A stretch of 64,000 nucleotides of DNA from Actinophytocola sp036555685 (GTDB taxonomy: Bacteria; Actinomycetota; Actinomycetes; Mycobacteriales; Pseudonocardiaceae). Shown piece after piece: positions 16,719-25,678 of the stretch. The notes under the pieces were generated by a model, which searched no databases, had not been told where the DNA came from, and saw only the letters and a list, made by a program, of their open reading frames with translations. Position 1 is the first letter of the stretch; every line of letters begins with the position of its first letter. The translations under genes and the position numbers were made by a program. The DNA lies in the NCBI RefSeq assembly GCF_036555685.1, contig NZ_DATBKY010000264.1, forward strand, positions 1-64,000. The letters run 5' to 3'.

Positions 16719-16816
16719 GCGGCGAAACTACGAACGCGGCGGCTTCCGGCGCGTCGGCGCGTGCACGCAACTTCCGGCTCGCGAGGCGCGGCGGGGTGTC
16801 GGGTTGCGCGTAGCGG

Positions 16817-17914
16817 TCAGGCGCGGGAAAGCAGCCGCGCGACGGCGGCGGCGCGGGCGGCCTTGCCCTGGATGCCGAGCTTCGCGTACGTGTTGTGCAG
16901 GTGCCGCTCGACCGTCCGCACGCTGAGCGTCAGGGTCCGCGCGATCGCCGCGTTGTCTTGCCCCTCGGCCGCGAGCCGGAGCACGTCGAGCTCGCGCGCG
17001 GAGAGCACGGATGCCGCGGCGGCGGCCGCCGGCGTGCGCGGGGCACGGCGTTCCGGTGCGAGGAACCCGCCCACCTCGTCGATGAACACCCGCCACGCCG
17101 GTTCGTCGCCCAGCACGATGTGGTTCGCGCTCTCCAGCACCACCAGGCGCGCCCCGGCGATGCCCGAGGCGAGGAACCTGCTCTCCTCGAAGTCGTTCAT
17201 CCGGTCGCCCCGCGAGTGCAGCACGAGGGTCGGGATGTCCAGCTGCGGCAACAGGTCCACCACGTTGGAGACCTTGCGTTGCCGGCGGCCGTTGAGCGCG
17301 TTCTCCGCCGAGGTGGACACGCGCTGCAGCTCGTCGAGCCAGGACATCTGCTCCTCGGTGGCGCCGGGGATCATCAACGACGTGAACACCCGGCGGAACG
17401 CGGAGTCCGGCCGTGCCCAGCCGACCTTGATCAGCCGCTCGAACGTCTCGTCCAGCTCGAGGTCGTCGGGTGTCGGATCGCGGAACGCGGCCGCGTAGCT
17501 GCCGTAGAACAGCAGCCGGGAGACCCGCTCCGGATGCCGCACCGCGTAGGCGATCGAGGGCGGGCCACCCTGGGACATCCCCATCAGCGCGAACCGGTCG
17601 AGCCCGGCGTCGTCGACCACGGCCTCGATGTCCGCGATCTGCGCCTCCAGGCCGAAGTTCTCGACCTCCCAGTCGGAGAGCCCGTACCCGCGCTCGTCGT
17701 ACCGCACGACCGTGGCGATCTCGCCCAGGTCGGCGAGGAAGTGCCGCCATACCGGGCTCTGCCAGTCGTGCTGTAGGTGGCTGAGCCAGCAGGTCGCGAT
17801 GACGAGCGGCGGCCCCGACCCGTGCCGCGCGTACGCGATCCGGGTGCCGTCGGCGGACCGGCAGAACCGCAGCTCCTGCGGCGGCTGGCCGGTACCGCGG
17901 CTCGTCCCTGCCAC
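16817..17914 (-). CDS. Alpha/beta-hydrolase fused to a C-terminal LuxR-type DNA-binding domain
   Basis: 365 residues. Residues 15-290 form an alpha/beta hydrolase: RYDERGYGLSDW, the nucleophile elbow MGMSQGG (Ser114), a catalytic Asp region LHSRGDRMNDF and His in SANHIVLGDEP. Residues about 300-365 are a LuxR helix-turn-helix (LSARELDVLRLAAEGQDNAAIARTL, then VRTVERHLHNTYAKLGI). Such fusions are known in Actinobacteria and are thought to sense, or process, an ester-like or hydrophobic ligand. The GTG at 17914 has no strong RBS. It lies 98 bp upstream of the AhpD-like gene in the same direction and is the obvious candidate regulator of that redox run. Confidence 0.9.
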   Translation of the reverse strand: MAGTSRGTGQPPQELRFCRSADGTRIAYARHGSGPPLVIATCWLSHLQHDWQSPVWRHFLADLGEIATVVRYDERGYGLSDWEVENFGLEAQIADIEAVVDDAGLDRFALMGMSQGGPPSIAYAVRHPERVSRLLFYGSYAAAFRDPTPDDLELDETFERLIKVGWARPDSAFRRVFTSLMIPGATEEQMSWLDELQRVSTSAENALNGRRQRKVSNVVDLLPQLDIPTLVLHSRGDRMNDFEESRFLASGIAGARLVVLESANHIVLGDEPAWRVFIDEVGGFLAPERRAPRTPAAAAAASVLSARELDVLRLAAEGQDNAAIARTLTLSVRTVERHLHNTYAKLGIQGKAARAAAVARLLSRA

Positions 17915-18364
17915 GTGGCGAATCGTACCTACCAGGAGCGATTACCGTCAGCACGCCGCGGGGCGCCAATTACCGTTGCCTTGTGCCACCGGCCGGGCAC
18001 GTTGCGTAGGACCGGCAATTCCTGAGAACTGTCTGTGGGTTCGCTGAGAAATCGCCCAACAAATGTCGTTTGTAAGGCTGGTGTCAAGCCTTGGCGTGAT
18101 GCTACGGTAAAGCAATCGGAATGGCTCGGAACGGCATTAATCAGGCGTTCGCCGTCCTACCCGACAAATCGCCGGACATTCGATATAAGAATGGCGGCGA
18201 AATGGTTGTGTTTCGCTAACGAATGCGATCCCGCGCTACCTTTCCCGAGTTGCCGGCCTAACCTCGCGGACGCAATTTACCCATACCGTGCCCGGGGACA
18301 TCCGCGCGCCTGGGGTGGTACGCGCACGTCCGCCGGACCCGCTCATGTCAATGGCGAGGTAGGA
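17915..18364. promoter_or_regulatory. 450-bp AT-richer divergent leader between the LuxR fusion and the oligopeptide importer
   Basis: The region is visibly richer in A/T than its surroundings (for example GGCATTAATCAGGC and GATATAAGAATGGC) and holds no credible gene: every frame is interrupted or lacks coding bias. It contains an inverted repeat AAGGCT...AGCCTT at 18074-18092 and a candidate -10 element TACGGT at 18103-18108. A long untranslated leader or a stacked promoter/operator zone for the importer is the likely content; no known riboswitch class was recognised. Confidence 0.5.
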
Positions 18365-20218
18365 ATGGTTGCGTTCAGTAAAGGTGCGGTGGCAGCGTCC
18401 ACCCTCACTCTCGTCGCGCTCGGCCTCGCGGCCTGTGGCAACAGCGGCGACCACACCTCTTCCGGCGGCAGCGGTGGTGGCCAGGGCGGCAGCTACGGCT
18501 ACAACCAGACCGCCAACGTCAACGCCACCGGCAGGCCCGTGACCGGTGGCACGTTACGCATCGTCGGCAACGCCGACGTCGACCATCTGGACACCGCGTC
18601 CGCGTATTACACGACGAGCTACTCGCTCGAGCGCACCTTCACCCGCCAGCTGTTCAGCTATCCGGCCTCGACCGACAAGAACAAGGCGCTGCAGCCGGCA
18701 CCGGACATCGCGACCGAAATGCCGACAAAAGACAACGGCGGCGTCAGCGCCGACGGGAAGACCTACACGATTCACCTGCGGCCGGACGTCGAGTGGAACA
18801 CGAAACCGGCCCGGCCGGTCACCGCGCAGGATTTCGTGCTCGGGTTCAAGCGGCTGTGCAACCCGACCCAGAACTCGGTGGGCGCGCCCGGCTACTACGA
18901 GAACACGATCGCGGGAATGAAGGACTACTGCGCGGCGTTCGCCAAGGTCCGCCAGGACGTCCAGTCGTTCCGGAAGTTCATCACCACGCATGACCTCAGC
19001 GGCATCGAGGCCGTCGATGCGAACACGCTGAAGTTCACCCTGCTCGCGCCGGCCGGCGACTTCGTCAACATCCTCGCCGAGCCGTTCTCCTCGGCCGCGC
19101 CGGTGGAGTACCTGAACTACCTGCCCGACGACGCGAACTTCCGCCAGCACACGATCTCCGACGGCCCGTACGCGATCACCAAGTACGTGCCCGGCCAGTC
19201 CTACGTGCTCGAGCGGAACCCGGCGTGGCAGCAGAGCTCCGACCCGCTGCGCCACCAGTACGTCCAAACCATCCAGGTCACGCTCGGCCCGGACGAGAAC
19301 GGCGTGCAGCAGCAGATCGCGGCCGGCACGCAGGACCTCGAGTGGGACACCACCGTGCCCACCGCGAACGTGCCGCAGCTGAAGTCCGCGGCCGACGCCC
19401 GGCTAGGCATCTACCCGAACTACGACACGAACCCGTTCCTGGTGTTCAACCTGCAGAGCCCGAACAACGGCGGCGCGCTGGGCAAGGTGAAGGTCCGCCA
19501 GGCCCTCGAGTACGCCATCGACAAGGTGGCCATGGGCCAGATCTACGGCGGCCCCGCGCTGAACACGCCGCTCGGTCAGGTCATCCCGCCGGGCAACGTC
19601 GGCTACCAGAAGATCGACCCGTACGCCACGACGGACGGCAAGGGCGACCCCGCGAAGTGCAAGAGCATGCTCGCGGCCGCCGGCTACCCGCACGGCCTGA
19701 CGCTCACCGACGTCTACCGCACCTCCGGCAAGCACCCGGACGTCTACCAGTCCGTGCAGGCCGACTTCGCCAAGTGCGGCATCAAGGTCGTCGGCAAGCC
19801 GTCCGCGGCGAGCGACTACTACGGCAAGTACCTGTCCGACCCGACCGCCGCGAAGAAGGGCGTCTGGGACATCTCCGAACCCGGCTGGGTTCCCGACTGG
19901 TACGGCGACAACGGCCGCGCGATCGTCGAGCCGCTGTTCGACGGCCGCACCTACGGCCCTGGCTCGACCGACTGGGGCGACTACAACAACGACCAGGTCA
20001 ACGCCGACATCGACAAGGCGCTGGCGGCCACGAACAAGGCCGACGCGGACGCCGCCCTGCACGCCGCCGACGTGCAGATCATGAAGGACGCCCCGATCGT
20101 CCCGTTCCAGACCCAGTCCACCCCGTTGATGCGGTCGACCCGCGTGCACAACGCGATCTTCTGGCCGTTCTCCACGCAGTACGACTACACCAACGTCTGG
20201 CTGAGCCCGACGAGCTGA
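18365..20218 (+). CDS. Oligopeptide ABC transporter substrate-binding lipoprotein (family 5)
   Basis: 617 residues. It begins with a lipoprotein signal (charged MVAFSKG, hydrophobic stretch, lipobox LAAC with Cys24), then a Gly/Ser-rich linker, and the SBP family 5 body: GGTLRIVGNADVDHLDTAS, a KPARPVTAQDFVLGFKRLCNP segment, ISDGPYAITKYVPGQS, LVFNLQSPN, VRQALEYAIDKVAM and a C-terminal NVWLSPTS. Exposed on the outer face of the membrane, it should deliver peptides or similar solutes to the permeases encoded downstream. The ATG at 18365 is preceded by GAGGTAGGA; upstream in-frame codons lie in the noncoding leader. Stop is 7 bp before the first ATPase gene. Confidence 0.93.
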   Translation: MVAFSKGAVAASTLTLVALGLAACGNSGDHTSSGGSGGGQGGSYGYNQTANVNATGRPVTGGTLRIVGNADVDHLDTASAYYTTSYSLERTFTRQLFSYPASTDKNKALQPAPDIATEMPTKDNGGVSADGKTYTIHLRPDVEWNTKPARPVTAQDFVLGFKRLCNPTQNSVGAPGYYENTIAGMKDYCAAFAKVRQDVQSFRKFITTHDLSGIEAVDANTLKFTLLAPAGDFVNILAEPFSSAAPVEYLNYLPDDANFRQHTISDGPYAITKYVPGQSYVLERNPAWQQSSDPLRHQYVQTIQVTLGPDENGVQQQIAAGTQDLEWDTTVPTANVPQLKSAADARLGIYPNYDTNPFLVFNLQSPNNGGALGKVKVRQALEYAIDKVAMGQIYGGPALNTPLGQVIPPGNVGYQKIDPYATTDGKGDPAKCKSMLAAAGYPHGLTLTDVYRTSGKHPDVYQSVQADFAKCGIKVVGKPSAASDYYGKYLSDPTAAKKGVWDISEPGWVPDWYGDNGRAIVEPLFDGRTYGPGSTDWGDYNNDQVNADIDKALAATNKADADAALHAADVQIMKDAPIVPFQTQSTPLMRSTRVHNAIFWPFSTQYDYTNVWLSPTS

Positions 20219-20225
20219 GCCGGCC

Positions 20226-21213
20226 ATGACACTGCTGTCGGTAAGGGACCTGCGGGTCACGTTTCCCACCGCGGACGGCTACGTCCGGGCCGTCCGCGGC
20301 GTGTCCTTCGACGTCGATGCCGGGCAGACGCTGGGCATCGTCGGTGAGTCGGGTTCGGGGAAGACGGTCGCTACCCAGACCCTGCTCGGGCTCACCCGCG
20401 GCGCCGAGGTGAGCGGGGAGGCGCTGTTCGAGGGCCGGAACCTGTTGACCATGCGCCCGGATCAGCTGCGCGCCGTTCGGGGGGCGCGCATCTCGACGAT
20501 CTTCCAGGACCCGCTGTCGAGCCTGCACCCGCTCTACCGGGTCGGCTGGCAGATCGTCGAGATGATCCGGGCGCACCGCGACATCGGCAAGGAGGCCGCC
20601 CGCCGGCGGGCGATCGAGCTGCTGGCCATGGTCGGCATCCCGCGGGCGCGGACGCGGGTGGACGACTACCCGCACCAGTTCTCCGGCGGGATGCGGCAGC
20701 GCGCGATGATCGCGATGGCGCTGGCGCTCGACCCGAAGCTCATCATCGCCGACGAGCCGACGACCGCGCTGGACGCCACCGTGCAGGCGCAGATCCTCGA
20801 CCTGCTCGCCCGGCTGCGGGACGAGCTCGGCACGGCGCTGATCGTGATCACCCACGACCTCGGGGTGGTCGCCGACATCGCGGACGAGGTGCTGGTGATG
20901 TACGCCGGCAAGCTCGTGGAGGTCGCCGACCGCCGCACGGCGTACTACGAGCCGCACCACCCGTACACGAAGGGGCTGCTGGAGTCGATCCCGGGCGCGG
21001 CGGGCACGCATGGTGCGCTGCGGCCGATCCCGGGCCAGCCGCCCAGCCTCATCGCCGTGCCCAGCGGCTGCGCGTTCCACCCGCGCTGCCGCTACGTCAT
21101 GGCCGAGTGCGTGACCGACGAGCCGGAACTGCGCGACATCGGCTCGCCCGCGCACCGTTCCGCGTGCTGGCTGCCCGCCTACCAGGTCGGACTCGATGAG
21201 GGAGGAGTCCGAA

Positions 21214-21221
<8 letters not shown>
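20226..21221 (+). CDS. Oligopeptide ABC transporter ATP-binding protein (OppD-like)
   Basis: 331 residues with Walker A GESGSGKT, Q-loop IFQDPLSSL, signature FSGGMRQR, Walker B LIIADEPTTALD and H-loop ITHDLGVV. The C-terminal extension has four Cys (CAFHPRCRYVMAEC ... SACW), the oligopeptide/dipeptide-transporter C-terminal domain that can bind an Fe-S cluster. Together with the OppF-like protein it powers the importer. Overlaps the next gene's GTG start by eight bases. Confidence 0.94.
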
Positions 21222-22233
<1,012 letters not shown>

Positions 22234-22242
22234 GGAGGCCGC

Positions 22243-23187
22243 ATGTCCACGACCGACCGGCGCCCGGCCCTCGCGGTCGGCACCGAGGAGCCCGGGCAGC
22301 CGGTGGAGGGGCGCAGCCCCTGGCGGCTGGCGTGGGACCGGCTGCGCCACGACCGCGTCGCGGTCGTGTGCGCGGTGTTCATCGGCCTGCTCGTGCTCGT
22401 GGCCGTGCTCGCCGAGCCGATCAGCATGCTCGTCGGATACGGCCCCACACAACAGGATCGGACGGGCGGCATCACGACGGATGGCCTGCCGACGCCGCCG
22501 AGCCCGCACCACCTGCTCGGCACCGACAACCTCGGCCGGGACATCCTCGTCCGCATCGTCTACGGCAGCCAGGTCTCGCTGCTGGTCGGCGTCGGCGCCG
22601 CGGTCGCGGCCGTGGTGATCGGCGTGGTCGTCGGGCTGTGCGCCGGCTACCTCGGGCCGGCAGTGGACACGGTGCTGGCGCGGCTGATGGACGTGGTGCT
22701 GTCCTTCCCGTTCCTGCTGTTCGCGATCGCGCTGGTGACGGTGGCCGGGCCGAGCGAGCTGATCGAGATCGCGGTGATCGCGTTCTTCTCCTGGGCCGCG
22801 GTCGGGCGCATCGTGCGCGGCCAGACGCTCGCGATCCGGGAGAAGGAGTACGTCGAGGCCGCGCGCTCGCTCGGCGCGGGCGACGTGCGGATCATGTTCG
22901 TGGACGTGCTGCCGAACCTCGTCGCGCCGGTGATCGTCTACACGACACTGCTCATCCCGGTCTCGATCGTGTTCGAGGCGACGCTGTCCTACCTCGGCGT
23001 CGGGATCATCCCGCCGACCCCCAGCTGGGGCAACATGATCAGCGACTCGCAGAACTTCTACCAGGTGGCCTGGTGGTTCCTCGTGTTCCCCGGCCTCGCG
23101 CTGGTGCTGACGACGCTCGCGTTCAACCTGCTCGGCGACAGCGTCCGCGACGCGCTCGACCCGCGCACCGAGTTCCGGGGACGGTGA
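22243..23187 (+). CDS. Oligopeptide ABC transporter permease (OppC-like)
   Basis: 314 residues, BPD_transp_1 permease with an N-terminal OppC_N segment (WRLAWDRLRHDRVAVVCAVFIGLLVL), the periplasmic loop HHLLGTDNLGRDILVRIVYG typical of OppC, about six membrane helices, and the EAA cytoplasmic loop EYVEAARSLGAGDVRIMFVDVLPN that contacts the ATPases. Nine bases after the OppF-like stop; the stop codon is embedded in its RBS (TGAGGAGG). Inner-membrane component of the importer. Confidence 0.94.
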   Translation: MSTTDRRPALAVGTEEPGQPVEGRSPWRLAWDRLRHDRVAVVCAVFIGLLVLVAVLAEPISMLVGYGPTQQDRTGGITTDGLPTPPSPHHLLGTDNLGRDILVRIVYGSQVSLLVGVGAAVAAVVIGVVVGLCAGYLGPAVDTVLARLMDVVLSFPFLLFAIALVTVAGPSELIEIAVIAFFSWAAVGRIVRGQTLAIREKEYVEAARSLGAGDVRIMFVDVLPNLVAPVIVYTTLLIPVSIVFEATLSYLGVGIIPPTPSWGNMISDSQNFYQVAWWFLVFPGLALVLTTLAFNLLGDSVRDALDPRTEFRGR

Positions 23188-23190
23188 GCG

Positions 23191-24156
23191 ATGGTCCGCT
23201 TCCTCGTCCGCCGCCTGCTGACCGGGATCCTCGTGATCTGGCTGATCAGCGTGATCGTGTTCGGGCTGTATTTCGTGGCCCCGCACAACGTCGCGACGCT
23301 GCTGCTCGGCAAGTTCGCCGCGCAGGACCAGCAACTGGTCGCGTCCGTCACCCACCAGCTCGGCCTGGACCAGCCGATCCGAGTCCAATATGGACACTTC
23401 GTCGTCCGGCTGCTGCACGGCGACCTCGGCTACTCCTACTACAGCCACCAGCCGGTGACCACGCTGCTCGCGCAGGCGCTGCCGGTGACCGCCTCGCTGG
23501 CGATCGGCGCCGCGATCATCTGGGTGACGCTCGGGGTGCTGATCGGAGTGCTGTCCGCGACCCGCCCGCGGAGCTTCCTCGACCGCGGCGCGACTCTGTT
23601 CGCGCTCACCGGGCTGTCCTTCCCGACGTTCGTGCTCGGCCTGCTCCTGCTGTACTTCCTGTTCTACCGGTTGCACGTGGCCGGCGTGGACTTCTTCCCG
23701 GGCGGAGGCTACGTCCCGCTGACGCAGGACCCGTGGCAGTGGGCGGTGCACCTGATCCTGCCGTGGATCACGCTCGCGGTCGCGACGATGGCCGTGTACG
23801 TGCGGCTCACCAGAGGCCAGCTCATCGAGACCCTCGGCGAGGACTACATCCGGACCGCGCGGGCGAAGGGGCTGCGCGAGAGCCGGGTGACCTACCGGCA
23901 CGGCCTGCGCGCGGCGCTGATCCCGATCGCCACGCAGTTCGGCATCGACGTGGCCACCCTGCTGGGCGGCGTGATCGTCACCGAGCAGGTGTTCGGCCTG
24001 AACGGGCTCGGCCGGATGTCGGTCCAGGCGGTGACGAACTCCGACGAACCGGTCATCATCGCGATCGTCCTGCTGGCCGCCGTGTTCGTCGTCGCCGCCA
24101 ACATCGTCGTGGACCTGCTCTACGCGGTCCTGGACCCGCGGATCCGGCTGTCCTGA
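23191..24156 (+). CDS. Oligopeptide ABC transporter permease (OppB-like)
   Basis: 321 residues, starting MVRFLVRRLLTGILVIWLISVIVF as OppB proteins do, with six predicted membrane helices, the DQPIRVQYGHFVVRLLHGDLGYS loop and the EAA-type loop EDYIRTARAKGLRESRVTYRHGLRAALIP. It completes the importer; the operon order here is binding protein, two ATPases, OppC-like, OppB-like, the reverse of the usual permeases-before-ATPases order. ATG starts 3 bp after the previous stop. Confidence 0.94.
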   Translation: MVRFLVRRLLTGILVIWLISVIVFGLYFVAPHNVATLLLGKFAAQDQQLVASVTHQLGLDQPIRVQYGHFVVRLLHGDLGYSYYSHQPVTTLLAQALPVTASLAIGAAIIWVTLGVLIGVLSATRPRSFLDRGATLFALTGLSFPTFVLGLLLLYFLFYRLHVAGVDFFPGGGYVPLTQDPWQWAVHLILPWITLAVATMAVYVRLTRGQLIETLGEDYIRTARAKGLRESRVTYRHGLRAALIPIATQFGIDVATLLGGVIVTEQVFGLNGLGRMSVQAVTNSDEPVIIAIVLLAAVFVVAANIVVDLLYAVLDPRIRLS

Positions 24157-24197
24157 CCACGCGTGCCGTGGTGCTCGCGGGTTGGGATACTCGGCCC

Positions 24198-25010
24198 GTG
24201 GCAGAAGTTGGGCTGCGGTTCGTCGGGCACTCCACCGTGCGGATCGAGCTGGCGGACCGCGTGGTGCTGACCGACCCCGTGCTGACCAGGCGGGTGTCCG
24301 CGCTGACCCGGGTCGCGGGCACCTGCACGGCCGCCGACCGGGCCCGCGTTGACCTCGTGCTGCTCTCGCACCTGCACGGCGACCACCTGCACCTGCCGTC
24401 GTTGCGCCTGCTCGGCCCAGGCGTGCGGGTCGTCGTGCCGCGCGGCGCCGGCGGCTGGCTGCGCAGAAAGGGCATCCGGCGCGTCGAGGAGCTGGCGCCG
24501 GGGGAGGAGCTGGTGGAGGGCGGCCTGCGGGTCACCGGCGTACCGGCCGAGCACTCCGGGCACCGCTGGGGACCGCGCTCCACCCGAGGGCCCCAGGCCG
24601 TGGCGATGGGCCATCTCGTCACGGGTGCCGGAGTCACCGTCTACGCCGCCGGCGACACCGACCTGTTCCCCGGAATGGCCGACCTGCCCGACATCGACGT
24701 GGCGCTGCTGCCGGTCTGGGGCTGGGGCCCGACGCTCGGCCCGGGACACCTCACGCCCGCGCGCGCCGCCCGGGCGGTGGAGCTGCTGGCGCCGCGCGTG
24801 ACCGTACCGGTGCACTGGGGCACGCTCGCCCTCGCAGGCCTCACCCGCGCACCGGGGAGGGCGGGCGCGCGGATGCGGCGGCTGCTCGTCGACCCGCCGC
24901 ACGAGTTCGCCGCGGCCGTCGCCCGGCTCGGGCTCGACACGCGGGTCGCGGTCACCCCACCCGGCTGCGACGTCGAGCTGCCCGAGCTGGCCCCGGACAG
25001 TCCCGCATGA
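24198..25010 (+). CDS. MBL-fold metallo-hydrolase (UlaG/NAPE-PLD-like)
   Basis: 270 residues. The metallo-beta-lactamase motif is LLSHLHGDHLH (HxHxDH), with further ligands in VPAEHSGHRWG, YAAGDTDLF (GDTD) and VPVHWGTL. The short-chain architecture with GHSTVRIEL at the N-terminus and GDTDLFPGM matches the UlaG/N-acyl-phosphatidylethanolamine phospholipase-like branch, which hydrolyses phosphodiesters or lactones; the real substrate is unknown. GTG 24198 places the beta-strand start correctly. It starts 42 bp after the importer and its stop overlaps the DedA start (ATGA). Confidence 0.88.
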   Translation: MAEVGLRFVGHSTVRIELADRVVLTDPVLTRRVSALTRVAGTCTAADRARVDLVLLSHLHGDHLHLPSLRLLGPGVRVVVPRGAGGWLRRKGIRRVEELAPGEELVEGGLRVTGVPAEHSGHRWGPRSTRGPQAVAMGHLVTGAGVTVYAAGDTDLFPGMADLPDIDVALLPVWGWGPTLGPGHLTPARAARAVELLAPRVTVPVHWGTLALAGLTRAPGRAGARMRRLLVDPPHEFAAAVARLGLDTRVAVTPPGCDVELPELAPDSPA

Positions 25011-25678
25011 GCGCCTTCGACTGGGCGAACCCGCAGGCCATCGGGTATCCCGTGCTCGCGGGCGGCGTCCTGCTCGGGTCGCTCGTGCCGGTGGTACCAA
25101 CCGGCGCGCTCGTCGGCGCCGCGGCGGCCATCGCGACGAGTTCCGGCCGGCTCGACCTGGTGCTGGTGATCCTCGTGGCCACGGTCGCCGCGCTCGCCGG
25201 CGACCTCGTGACCTTCGCCGCCGGACGGGGCGGCGCCGGTGTGCTGAGCCGCTTCTTCGAACGCCGCCACTCCGAGGAGCGGCTCGCGCACGCGCGCGCG
25301 ACGTTCGAGAAGCGCGGCTGGCAGTTCATCGTGATCGGCCGGCTCATCCCCGCCGGCCGCATCCCGGCCCTGCTCGCTGCCGGCGCGCTGGCCTACCCGT
25401 GGCGGCGGCTCGTGCCGGTCGCCACGGCCGCGTGCCTGCTGTGGGCGCTCGGCTACGCCGCGCTCGGCGTGCTGAGCGGCGGCCTGTTCGACAACCCCGT
25501 GGTCGCCTCCCTGCTCGCGGCCGCACTGATCCTGCTGGTGACGGCGGTCAGCGCGCTCATCGCCCGCCGGCGCGAGCGAGCCCGCTCGGGCCGCTCGTCG
25601 CCCAGCCACGCCCAAAGGGAACGGGACGCGGCCCAGCCACGAGTACGTGCGGAACGGGACGGTAGCAACCCAAGGTGA
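25007..25678 (+). CDS. DedA/SNARE-associated family membrane protein
   Basis: 223 residues with the DedA fold: re-entrant segments VLLGSLVPVVPTGALVGAA and LAGDLVTFAAGRGGAG, and the family signature FIVIGRLIPAGRIPALLAAGAL (variant of [FY]RF.PG.R), then two C-terminal helices and a basic, disordered tail. DedA proteins act in phospholipid (undecaprenyl-phosphate or PE) translocation. The gene overlaps the MBL stop upstream (ATGA) and the phosphatase-like start downstream (GTGA), so the three proteins are coupled, which favours a shared job on a lipid-linked phosphate or phosphodiester. Confidence 0.9.
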   Translation: MSAFDWANPQAIGYPVLAGGVLLGSLVPVVPTGALVGAAAAIATSSGRLDLVLVILVATVAALAGDLVTFAAGRGGAGVLSRFFERRHSEERLAHARATFEKRGWQFIVIGRLIPAGRIPALLAAGALAYPWRRLVPVATAACLLWALGYAALGVLSGGLFDNPVVASLLAAALILLVTAVSALIARRRERARSGRSSPSHAQRERDAAQPRVRAERDGSNPR

